DNA from: Bacillota bacterium
Lineage (GTDB): Bacteria; Bacillota; Clostridia; Lachnospirales; Lachnospiraceae
Direction of reading: 5' to 3'
DNA length: 7,423 nucleotides
Assembly (NCBI GenBank): GCA_023398615.1
Contig: JAEWSD010000132.1
Span: forward strand, 1-7,423
Part shown: positions 1 through 5,349 of the stretch, in pieces
Layout of the letters: each line of letters opens with the position of its first letter
Numbering within the stretch: position 1 is the first letter of the stretch
The notes under the pieces: generated by a model
The model's database searches: none
Told to the model about the DNA's origin: nothing
The model's input: the letters and a program-made list of their open reading frames with translations, nothing else
Translations under genes and position numbers: made by a program

Positions 1-4
1 TAAT

Positions 5-919
5 ATGAAGAAAATAGAATTGGGCAAGTCTGGAATCCAGGTGACGCAATTGGGGCTTGGATGTATTAATTTCGGAACTACCGTAACCGCAGACAATTCC
101 TTCCGCTTAATGGATGCTTATCTTGAAAAGGGAGGAAACTTCTTTGATACATCCAATAACTATGCTTTCTGGAACGGCGGCGAGGGAAGAGACAGTGAGA
201 AGACAATCGGGAAATGGATCTCCTCACAAGGCATGAGAGACAAGGTCATTCTGGCCACCAAATTAGGTGCGATACCCTTAAATGGCGGCAAAAACTTCGA
301 TGATATCCAGGGGAACGGAAGAAAAGTGATTCTTGAAGAAGTGGAGCAGTCTTTGGAAACTCTGCGTACGAATTATATTGATTTGCTATACCTGCATGTG
401 GATGACTTTAAGACACCGCTGGAAGAAACGATGGAAGCCTTGGATGAGGTTGTGAAGTCAGGCAAGGTGCGTGCCATAGGCTGCAGTAATTTTGATATCT
501 GGCGTGTGGAACGGGCAAGAGTCATCTGTGAAAAATACGGATATCCGTTCTTTAGCGCAATCCAGCAAAGATTCAGTTACCTGGAACCGGCGGCAGACGC
601 GGATTTTGGAGTACAAAGAGCGGTTAATAAAGACTTAAGGGATTATATAGAGTATTACAAGGACCTTACTATGGTTTCACATACGCCGCTTTTATACGGT
701 TTATATCACAGAGGAGTAATCGATATGGAGGAATATGACACCGGTGTGAACCGTAAAAAGCTGGAAGAGCTGAAGACGAAAGGGAAAAACCTGACTCCCT
801 GGATATTAAATTACATAACGGAACAGTTTGGAGGCAGTGTCGTACTATTTACGACTTCCAGTGTTGAACATTTAATTGAAAATATCGAAGGAGTGGAAGC
901 TCTGGCAGCTGATAAATAA
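5..919 (+). CDS. Aldo/keto reductase, NAD(P)H-dependent
   Basis: A cytoplasmic oxidoreductase of 304 residues, the normal size for the aldo/keto reductase superfamily, which reduces aldehydes or ketones with NAD(P)H in a TIM barrel. The N-terminus (MKKIELGKSGIQVTQLGLG) is the family's usual opening, so the gene is probably complete although only four bases precede the ATG and no ribosome site can be seen. The expected catalytic tetrad is visible: Asp48 and Tyr53 in FDTSNNY, Lys86 in ATKLG, and His131 in LLYLHVDD. The segment GKVRAIGCSNF (about 153-163) is the classic barrel signature, and the C-terminal part (about 225-290) holds the cofactor-binding strands. The substrate cannot be read from sequence; many such proteins act on sugar-derived or xenobiotic carbonyls. 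It converges on the SPFH gene and shares its terminator hairpin. Family assignment is firm; specific function is unknown. Confidence 0.94.
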   Translation: MKKIELGKSGIQVTQLGLGCINFGTTVTADNSFRLMDAYLEKGGNFFDTSNNYAFWNGGEGRDSEKTIGKWISSQGMRDKVILATKLGAIPLNGGKNFDDIQGNGRKVILEEVEQSLETLRTNYIDLLYLHVDDFKTPLEETMEALDEVVKSGKVRAIGCSNFDIWRVERARVICEKYGYPFFSAIQQRFSYLEPAADADFGVQRAVNKDLRDYIEYYKDLTMVSHTPLLYGLYHRGVIDMEEYDTGVNRKKLEELKTKGKNLTPWILNYITEQFGGSVVLFTTSSVEHLIENIEGVEALAADK

Positions 920-926
920 AGCCGCA

Positions 927-966
927 GCCGGCGTAAAGGTCGGATCATCCGAATCTTTACGCCGGC
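927..966. terminator. Shared hairpin terminator between convergent genes
   Basis: Perfect 12-bp arms GCCGGCGTAAAG (927-938) and CTTTACGCCGGC (955-966) enclose a smaller CGGA/TCCG hairpin (941-944 with 948-951). It starts 8 bases after the reductase stop and ends 19 bases from the stop of the convergent gene at 985. The flanking T-runs are short on both strands (ATTTCTTC on plus; CTTTATTTA after a short GC-rich gap on minus), so termination efficiency in each direction is uncertain. The stem is strong and its placement fits a bidirectional terminator. Confidence 0.8.
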
Positions 967-984
967 ATTTCTTCAATAAATCGG

Positions 985-1965
985 CTATATCAGCTTTTGT
1001 CCGCAGTTCGGACAGAAATTGGCATCACTGGTTTTTTGCCCGCAGTTCGGACAGAAATTAGGCTTGGCACCATTGCCTGCTGGTGCGGGGTCCTGCTGTG
1101 TTCCGCCCGGAATTATATTGTTCATATTCATGTTCTGCATCATCTGATTTACCATTGTCATTCCCATCATCATACCGGCCATATCGGAGGCTGCGCCGCC
1201 GCCCTTTACATTTCCGGAAGCAATGCCGTCCGTCATGGAAACCTGCTGGTATCGGTTGATGTCTCCGATCATGCTTTGAGAAGCATTCTTGGTAATCATC
1301 TCCTGAATTTCTTCCGGATACGAAAAACTCATTATATTAAATCCCGTTACCGCAATCCCGATATCAAAGACCTGCATATCCAGATCTGTCTTTATGCCGT
1401 TGGCGATATCAAAGGAATTGGCCTGCAGGTTAAACATGTCTTTTCCTTCCTTGACAATCCATTTCATCAGCAGCTGATCCAGCATCGCCATGATACGGAG
1501 CTTGACATCCTCCACAAGGTAGCTGTTTTGTATACCGGCAATCTTATCGATGAATTTCACGTAATCATTTACCTTAAAGTTAAAAGTACCGTTTGCTCGA
1601 ATCGGCATACCGCCCGGCAGCTGCTGCATCGGAATGTTAATGGCGCTTTTGGTGCCCCATTTCACCGTGAATTCCTTCGTATTGATAAAGAGTACTTCAG
1701 CCCGCATTCCGCTGTTAAATCCGAATTTAAATCCCTTTAAAGTAGAGAGAAACGGTATAATCTGCGATTCTATGTCATAATCGCCTTCATCCTTAAAGAT
1801 TCCCTCAATCTTGCCGTTAAATAGGAAGATTGCATCCTGGCCGGGACGGATCATTAGCCTACTTCCTTTTTTTATTTCACGATTATGCCATTTCCAGAAA
1901 ATCATATCATCGCGAAATTCTTCCCATTCTACCACATTTGAAAACTGTCCTGAAAATAATCCCAT
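985..1965 (-). CDS. ydjI: SPFH-domain protein with C-terminal zinc ribbon (YdjI-like)
   Basis: A 326-residue cytosolic membrane-scaffold protein of the stomatin/prohibitin/flotillin/HflKC superfamily, in the subgroup with a C-terminal zinc ribbon. No signal peptide or transmembrane helix is seen. The SPFH core spans about residues 25-240. Then come a glycine/methionine-rich linker (about 250-290, with 10 Met in residues 262-281) and a zinc ribbon with Cys305, Cys308, Cys318 and Cys321. The start ATG is preceded by a purine-rich GGAAAGGAAA ribosome site. In B. subtilis, YdjI is required to bring PspA to the membrane under stress, acting with YdjG and YdjH. Position as last gene after ydjG- and ydjH-like genes supports the same role here. 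It lies 60 bp after the ydjH-like stop with no terminator between, so co-transcription is likely. Its length is close to the Bacillus protein as I recall it (about 320 residues). Confidence 0.9.
   Translation of the reverse strand: MGLFSGQFSNVVEWEEFRDDMIFWKWHNREIKKGSRLMIRPGQDAIFLFNGKIEGIFKDEGDYDIESQIIPFLSTLKGFKFGFNSGMRAEVLFINTKEFTVKWGTKSAINIPMQQLPGGMPIRANGTFNFKVNDYVKFIDKIAGIQNSYLVEDVKLRIMAMLDQLLMKWIVKEGKDMFNLQANSFDIANGIKTDLDMQVFDIGIAVTGFNIMSFSYPEEIQEMITKNASQSMIGDINRYQQVSMTDGIASGNVKGGGAASDMAGMMMGMTMVNQMMQNMNMNNIIPGGTQQDPAPAGNGAKPNFCPNCGQKTSDANFCPNCGQKLI
1001..1059. repeat. Two 20-bp direct repeats encoding the zinc-ribbon knuckles
   Basis: The 20-base string CCGCAGTTCGGACAGAAATT occurs exactly at 1001-1020 and again at 1040-1059, offset by 39 bases (13 codons). 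It encodes the two NFCPNCGQK knuckles at the C-terminus of the SPFH protein. With one mismatch the match extends a few bases further into the TTTTG sequence on the side toward lower coordinates. Confidence 0.9.
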
Positions 1966-2025
1966 CTTATTCGTTTCCTTTCCATCTTATATATAAGAAT
2001 TCAGATAATTGCAAAGTAATTTATA

Positions 2026-2844
2026 TTAAAAGCTGCGTCCGCCTCCGCTATGAGAATGTCCTCCGGCGGATATGCCTCCGCCTCCGCTGCTTCTCCCGCC
2101 TCCACTGTTATTACTGGGCTTTCTGACCCTTGTGGTGGTGGTTCTGATAAAATCATCCAGGTGAGCCACGACCCCGGAATTCTGTTCGTCCAGATAGGTA
2201 TAATTGTTAACCGTAACTCTTCCTCCGGAGTTAAATGCCATAATGCCCACTGCCACGCCTCCTATAACGGCAGCCGCCCCGAGCTGGAAGAAGATATTAA
2301 AGAAAATGATACTGTCCGGGTCAAAATAATACTTGCCGAAGTCTGTCTGATTCATATAATATGCGGTTTCCTCGGTAAACTTAAGCATGGCTTTATAATA
2401 TTTGCCGCGGGACAGCATCGGTACAATACCGTCCAGGATATGTTCGATCCGGTCGTCGTTAACGTAATATTCCGCGTCACCGTAACCTTGAATTTCGACG
2501 CCGCGGTCTCCGGAATCCATATTGATCAGTAATATAACGGAAGAACCGAATTCCGATTCATATCCGAACCCCTTCTCATCATAGAAATCCTCCATATATT
2601 TCTTGCGGGTCTTCCCATTCAGTCCGTCCTCCGTCACGATTACAATATCCACCTTGCCTTCTTCTCCGTATTGAATACAGGATTCCTCTAAGGCAGCGGC
2701 TTCTTCATCGGTAAAAAGTCCATAGTTGTCATATATCTTCTGATCTCCGGGAGTAGCATAGGCGGTAATACTGTTTGCCGCCGATACCGCCAGCAGTATG
2801 GCCAATACCGAAAGGAAGGAAAAGCTTTTCATATTCATTATCAT
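2026..2844 (-). CDS. ydjH: TPM-domain membrane protein with Gly-rich tail (YdjH-like)
   Basis: A 272-residue protein with four visible parts. A signal peptide (about 1-30) has a hydrophobic core LSVLAILLAV and a plausible AYA-TP cleavage site. A TPM domain (about 37-165) includes the usual YDNYGLFTDEE opening, VDIVIVT and the later GYGDAEYYVND stretch. A single transmembrane helix lies at about 179-204. A cytosolic tail (205-272) ends in a Gly/Ser-rich HSHSGGGRSF terminus typical of the family. The topology predicts TPM outside and the tail inside. The ATG overlaps the upstream stop as ATGA (2841-2844), and a GGGAGG ribosome site lies 9 bases before it, so translation is coupled to the ydjG-like gene. 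In B. subtilis, YdjH works with YdjG as a membrane platform for YdjI and PspA. A second in-frame ATG two codons downstream is possible. Confidence 0.88.
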   Translation of the reverse strand: MIMNMKSFSFLSVLAILLAVSAANSITAYATPGDQKIYDNYGLFTDEEAAALEESCIQYGEEGKVDIVIVTEDGLNGKTRKKYMEDFYDEKGFGYESEFGSSVILLINMDSGDRGVEIQGYGDAEYYVNDDRIEHILDGIVPMLSRGKYYKAMLKFTEETAYYMNQTDFGKYYFDPDSIIFFNIFFQLGAAAVIGGVAVGIMAFNSGGRVTVNNYTYLDEQNSGVVAHLDDFIRTTTTRVRKPSNNSGGGRSSGGGGISAGGHSHSGGGRSF

Positions 2845-3959
2845 ATCAAGCTACCTCCCAGCATCAAAGCGATTATTTTTATTATTATGAAGGATATTCC
2901 GCTGATACCGGCAAACCATGCGGCTATCTTGCCCTTGCTTAACGGCGGCTTGCCGACGATCTTTCCTGTCTGGCCGTTCATGGCAAAGGTATGCTCCGAC
3001 TGCCTGTAGTCATAACATACCATCCACACCGGAAGAAGTACGTAATCCGCACGTTTTTGCCGAATATTGATATTCTTATGATTATATCTGGTGGTGGTAT
3101 ATTCTGCAATTGTTGACTGAATATAATTATCAACATATTCTTCAATTCTTTCCTGTATCCTTGGAAACAGTTCTTTGCTGTCATAGTTATATTTTTCGGC
3201 AAGATAACCCGCCAGATAAGGCATGTTAAATTCCTTCAGACCATTGTAATGATAGGGTTCCAGTTTATCCATCAATTCGTCGTTCATTTTTTCGGAGGCA
3301 TCTGCCGGAACCTTCAGGTAGTTCAGATCTACCTGGCGGTAAACATGGAAATGTTTCGTCTCGGTGTATATGTAATCACCATGCGGAAATGTGCGGACTT
3401 TTGTACATTCCGCGTCTGCTTCTCCGCGTCCGTTCAGGTCATACAGCCAGAACGGTACATATAGTCCGGTTATACTCTTGATCCGGCTTGCCGTCATGAA
3501 GCCCTTTGGAGTCAGACGGCCCTTTTTGCACCATTTTCGGAAAGCCTCCTGTGCCTGCTGCTTATTAATTAAGAAGGGGATTACTTTGGCAGGGGCCATA
3601 CTTCCTGTCAAGCGGTCTCCAAGAATTACCCCGGCTCCGCAGAAGCTGCAGGTAGTAGCTGTCGTATCCTTATCTGTAATCAGGACGGCACCGCAATTTT
3701 TACATTGGTATTGTTTTACTTCATCTTCCTCAAACAGGCGGGCACCGAAAGTCTCCTCTGTAAAATCTTCCTCCCCGGAAAAACCGGCTTTCTTTCCGGC
3801 GTCATCCTCCGAAGCATACCCGTCGGGTCCGGTTTCCTCCTGTTTCGGCATGGATTCAATGTTATCATCCCTGCCGCAGCTTTCACAGTGCAGCATCCCT
3901 GTGCTACTGTCATATGCCATGTCCGCGCCGCAATTCGGACATTTGTATTGTACTACCAT
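2841..3959 (-). CDS. ydjG: Double zinc-ribbon, tail-anchored membrane protein (YdjG-like)
   Basis: A 372-residue protein matching the YdjG type: zinc ribbon 1 (Cys7, Cys10, Cys25, Cys28), an acidic linker rich in Glu and Asp (about 31-80), zinc ribbon 2 (Cys86, Cys89, Cys104, Cys107), a soluble region (about 120-335) with many aromatic residues, and one C-terminal transmembrane helix (about 345-369) leaving almost nothing beyond it. It is therefore probably tail-anchored with the ribbons in the cytosol. I chose the ATG at 3959 because AGGAG sits 5 bases upstream and the ribbon begins at once; an in-frame ATG at 4016 would add 19 atypical residues and lacks a ribosome site. It overlaps the TPM gene by 4 bases. 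By B. subtilis precedent, it partners YdjH in recruiting YdjI/PspA. The partner or ligand of its ribbons is unknown. Confidence 0.88.
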   Translation of the reverse strand: MVVQYKCPNCGADMAYDSSTGMLHCESCGRDDNIESMPKQEETGPDGYASEDDAGKKAGFSGEEDFTEETFGARLFEEDEVKQYQCKNCGAVLITDKDTTATTCSFCGAGVILGDRLTGSMAPAKVIPFLINKQQAQEAFRKWCKKGRLTPKGFMTASRIKSITGLYVPFWLYDLNGRGEADAECTKVRTFPHGDYIYTETKHFHVYRQVDLNYLKVPADASEKMNDELMDKLEPYHYNGLKEFNMPYLAGYLAEKYNYDSKELFPRIQERIEEYVDNYIQSTIAEYTTTRYNHKNINIRQKRADYVLLPVWMVCYDYRQSEHTFAMNGQTGKIVGKPPLSKGKIAAWFAGISGISFIIIKIIALMLGGSLI

Positions 3960-3964
3960 GTTCA

Positions 3965-3969
3965 CTCCT
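3965..3969 (-). promoter_or_regulatory. Ribosome binding site that sets the ydjG-like start
   Basis: On the minus strand AGGAG precedes the ATG at 3957-3959 with 5 bases (TGAAC) between. The upstream alternative ATG at 4016 has no comparable site. Confidence 0.8.
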
Positions 3970-4063
3970 GACTGCCGGCCGCAGCTTTTAAGAAAGAGCG
4001 GCACGCACATATACATGATTTAATGTTCCCGCATATTTTCCTGCAGGCGGAATCCTTGCATAC

Positions 4064-4216
4064 GTTACTATTCAGCCTTACGGCTTCATAGCAACAATTA
4101 ATGCACAGAAAGACTGCTTTGCAGCCTTTCGCGCATGCAGCCCTCGGGTTTTCTGTGACTTTCGCTTCGCTTCACTCACAAAAAACACCTCGTGGTACCA
4201 TAGGCTGAACTGTAAC
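4064..4216. repeat. 153-bp inverted-repeat-bounded intergenic element
   Basis: The ends are GTTACTATTCAGCCT (4064-4078) and AGGCTGAACTGTAAC (4202-4216), which are inverted copies matching at 13 of 15 positions. Inside, the left end can itself fold: 4064-4077 pairs imperfectly with 4082-4095 around a TTAC loop. A second arm pair, CACAGAAA (4104-4111) and TTTCTGTG (4150-4157), encloses GC-rich sequence. A further stretch (about 4158-4200) carries the short tandem TTCGC repeats and an A-run. No open reading frame with coding character is seen. It resembles the palindromic non-coding repeats scattered through Lachnospiraceae genomes, and could be a MITE-like or REP-like element. That resemblance is from memory. 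No clear target-site duplication was found at the edges. Confidence 0.65.
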
Positions 4217-4242
4217 CCATATACAGATAGGATCGGAACGGG

Positions 4243-4309
4243 AAAAAAGGCTGTCCCGGAAGAAGCTTCAATGAAGCAGCTTCATTGAAAAATTCTCCTT
4301 AGACAGCCT
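4243..4309 (-). terminator. Two-tier terminator after pspA
   Basis: Read on the minus strand, the outer arms AGGCTGTC (complement of 4302-4309) and GACAGCCT (complement of 4248-4255) are followed by six T (complement of 4243-4248, sharing the last stem base). Inside is a perfect 10-bp hairpin with a 3-base loop: TTCAATGAAG (4267-4276) and CTTCATTGAA (4280-4289). It begins 11 bases after the pspA stop, and the stem plus T-run is a good intrinsic terminator for pspA transcripts. It would at least partly separate pspA from the ydjG-like gene. Confidence 0.82.
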
Positions 4310-4320
4310 CGTATCAGTTA

Positions 4321-4995
4321 CTATTTATTCAGGCTGGCTTTTAATGCTTCCAGTTCATCATCCACCGTGGTATCGGAGGAATATTTCTCCGTCAAATCCT
4401 TGATGGCGTTCCCGGGAGCAGTCTTATTCAGTTCCGCCATAGCATTTGCTTTGTCGATTGCTTTATCGGCAAGCTCTTCATATTTATTAAAGCTTGCAAT
4501 AGAATTATTGGCGCTTGCAAAGGAGGAAGTCATTTTATTGATACGTTCCTGTGTCTTTGCCACCGCCAGCTTCCCTTTTATCATATCCTTGCGGGCTTCC
4601 AGCTCATTGATGTCCCCTACCAGCTTGTCATGCATCTCACGCATGTTGGATGCATTCGTGTGAGCCAGATTGAAAGCTTCCTGCAAACCGCTCACCTTGG
4701 AATGAAGCGAAGCCTTTTGCTCCAGGAATTTTCTTGCATCCTCTTCATTATCCGCTTCAAGGGCTTTTACTGCGTACTTCTGCATCTTTGCTATCTCTTC
4801 GTTGCAGTCGTCCAGTTCTCTCTTTGCCCTTTGCTCTTCCGCCATGATGGCGGCTGTTTCGGATTTAACTTTACCTAAATCATTGTTGAGATTTCTCAAG
4901 CACTGATCAATCATTTTTTCAGGATCCTCTGCCTTATCAAGCAAAGCGTTGATATTACTTGACATGATATCTTTGAATCTGGCCAATATACCCAT
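4321..4995 (-). CDS. pspA: Phage shock protein A (PspA/IM30 family)
   Basis: A peripheral membrane protein of the PspA/Vipp1 (ESCRT-III-like) family that assembles on the inner face of stressed membranes and limits ion leakage. The 224 residues match the usual PspA length of about 220-230. Visible features are the N-terminal amphipathic helix (about 1-22, MGILARFKDIMSSNINALLD), the near-invariant AEDPEKMIDQ segment (22-31), a long coiled coil rich in Glu, Lys and Ala (about 32-155), and the C-terminal VDDELEALKASL segment (211-222) seen in Gram-positive members. There are two Cys residues (32, 64). The ATG follows GGAGGG by 7 bases. A sigma-A-like promoter sits about 50-80 bases upstream and a terminator directly follows, so it may be made largely as a single-gene message. 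The neighbouring ydjG/H/I-like genes are its known partners in B. subtilis. Assignment is very secure. Confidence 0.97.
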   Translation of the reverse strand: MGILARFKDIMSSNINALLDKAEDPEKMIDQCLRNLNNDLGKVKSETAAIMAEEQRAKRELDDCNEEIAKMQKYAVKALEADNEEDARKFLEQKASLHSKVSGLQEAFNLAHTNASNMREMHDKLVGDINELEARKDMIKGKLAVAKTQERINKMTSSFASANNSIASFNKYEELADKAIDKANAMAELNKTAPGNAIKDLTEKYSSDTTVDDELEALKASLNK

Positions 4996-5045
4996 TTATT
5001 TACCCTCCGGTTTCCTATACAGCAATTTTTGTAATTTACTCTTTA

Positions 5046-5074
5046 AGTTTATATCCTTTAGAACGGATCGTCAA
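5046..5074 (-). promoter_or_regulatory. Sigma-A-like promoter of pspA
   Basis: On the minus strand TTGACG (complement of 5069-5074) and TAAACT (complement of 5046-5051) are separated by exactly 17 bases. An overlapping TATAAA would give a 15-base spacer. Transcription would begin near 5039, giving a leader of about 44 bases. I found no TGAAAC/CGTA pair of the SigW type used by the B. subtilis operon. Confidence 0.6.
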
Positions 5075-5118
5075 GTTAAAATAAGGTTAAAAGAATTATC
5101 AAATTCTTAATTAACCTT
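5075..5118. promoter_or_regulatory. Candidate regulator site upstream of the pspA promoter
   Basis: Two symmetries overlap directly upstream of the pspA -35 box. First, GTTAAAA occurs at 5075-5081 and 5086-5092, a direct repeat with an 11-bp period abutting the -35. Second, a long inverted repeat covers 5083-5118: AAGGTTAA and AAGAATT (5083-5097) pair with AATTCTT (5102-5108) and TTAACCTT (5111-5118), 15 pairs with a 2-base bulge and a 4-base loop. Direct repeats at one helical turn next to a -35 are typical of OmpR/PhoB-type activators; the palindrome would suit a dimeric factor. No candidate regulator gene is in the window. Confidence 0.5.
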
Positions 5119-5175
5119 TAATTGTCATATAGAAGGAGTCTTACTTTAACCCGATAAGCTGCCGTAAGAAATACC

Positions 5176-5248
5176 TTTAATACATTAAATATTTGTAAAT
5201 TTCAATTGACATATGATACCCTCCGTTGTACATTTATAATGTATTAAA
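5176..5248. promoter_or_regulatory. Pair of 14-bp palindromic operator-like sites
   Basis: TTTAATACATTAAA (5176-5189) is a palindrome with 6-bp arms. The same motif recurs inverted at 5235-5248 with one mismatch; the perfect shared core is 12 bp (5176-5187 against 5237-5248). The centres are about 59 bp apart. One copy lies upstream of the TTGACA box and the other covers TATAAT, so a bound repressor could block or loop the promoter of the esterase operon. The LacI-family gene at 6531 is an obvious but unproven candidate binder. Confidence 0.5.
5206..5240 (+). promoter_or_regulatory. Promoter of the esterase-regulator operon
   Basis: A perfect TTGACA (5206-5211) is followed after 17 bases by TACATT (5229-5234), a 4-of-6 match to the -10. 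A perfect TATAAT lies at 5235-5240 but at 23 bases, too far for the same -35. Either -10 places the transcript start at about 5241-5248 and a leader of roughly 100 bases before the ATG at 5350. Confidence 0.6.
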
Positions 5249-5252
5249 AATG

Positions 5253-5298
5253 CTAATTCTGCTTTGCAGATATGTGCAATTTATCGTGCAAGAATTAG
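5253..5298. repeat. Nested inverted repeats in the esterase leader
   Basis: CTAATTCT (5253-5260) and AGAATTAG (5291-5298) are perfect inverted 8-mers. Between them, TTGCAGATATGTGCAA (5264-5279) is a 16-bp near-palindrome (14 of 16 positions symmetric), and GTGCAA occurs twice (5274-5279 and 5286-5291) with a 12-bp period. The position downstream of the promoter and upstream of the start fits either an operator or an RNA leader fold. No T-run follows, so it is not an intrinsic terminator. Confidence 0.45.
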
Positions 5299-5339
5299 TG
5301 CTTGGCCTGGCATCGCTTTTATAAATCGATCAGGCAGAT

Positions 5340-5344
5340 AGGAG
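5340..5344 (+). promoter_or_regulatory. Ribosome binding site that sets the esterase start
   Basis: AGGAG precedes the ATG at 5350 by 5 bases (TTCAT). An upstream in-frame TTG at 5302 lacks such a site and would add 16 residues without family character, so the ATG is preferred. Confidence 0.8.
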
Positions 5345-5349
5345 TTCAT

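Noticed and set aside
997..1740. A 247-codon plus-strand open frame antisense to the SPFH gene
   Set aside because: It lies wholly opposite a well-recognised gene, has His/Ile-rich low-quality composition and no family features; it is a shadow of the opposite strand.
1986..2014. An internal minus-strand promoter before the ydjI-like gene (TTGCAA, 17 bases, TATAAG)
   Set aside because: The start of transcription would fall within or beside the ribosome site at about 1975-1983, leaving a leader of about 14 bases. The TATAAG is part of a simple AT palindrome, so it is not convincing.
2050..2532. A 160-codon plus-strand open frame antisense to the TPM gene
   Set aside because: Its sequence reflects the complement of the Gly-rich tail and TPM codons; no ribosome site or domain was seen.
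3960..4016. A 19-residue N-terminal extension of the ydjG-like protein
   Set aside because: There is no ribosome site before the ATG at 4016; AGGAG precedes the ATG at 3959 and the zinc ribbon starts just after it.
3391..4023. A 210-codon plus-strand open frame antisense to the ydjG-like gene
   Set aside because: It is opposite a zinc-ribbon gene with clear motifs; no supporting start signal.
3985..4040. An ECF/SigW-like promoter for ydjG (GGAAC then CGTG on the minus strand)
   Set aside because: The spacer is 19 bases, too long for the SigW pattern, and the -10 match is incomplete.
4064..4216. CRISPR array or tRNA-like gene in the intergenic repeat
   Set aside because: There are no regularly spaced direct repeats, and no cloverleaf with the expected arm lengths could be drawn.
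5130..5160. A small plus-strand gene after GAAGGAG in the divergent region
   Set aside because: No ATG, GTG or TTG start follows at a usable distance.
5302..5349. A longer esterase beginning at TTG 5302
   Set aside because: There is no ribosome site at that position, while AGGAG is correctly placed before the ATG at 5350; the extra residues overlap the symmetric leader element.
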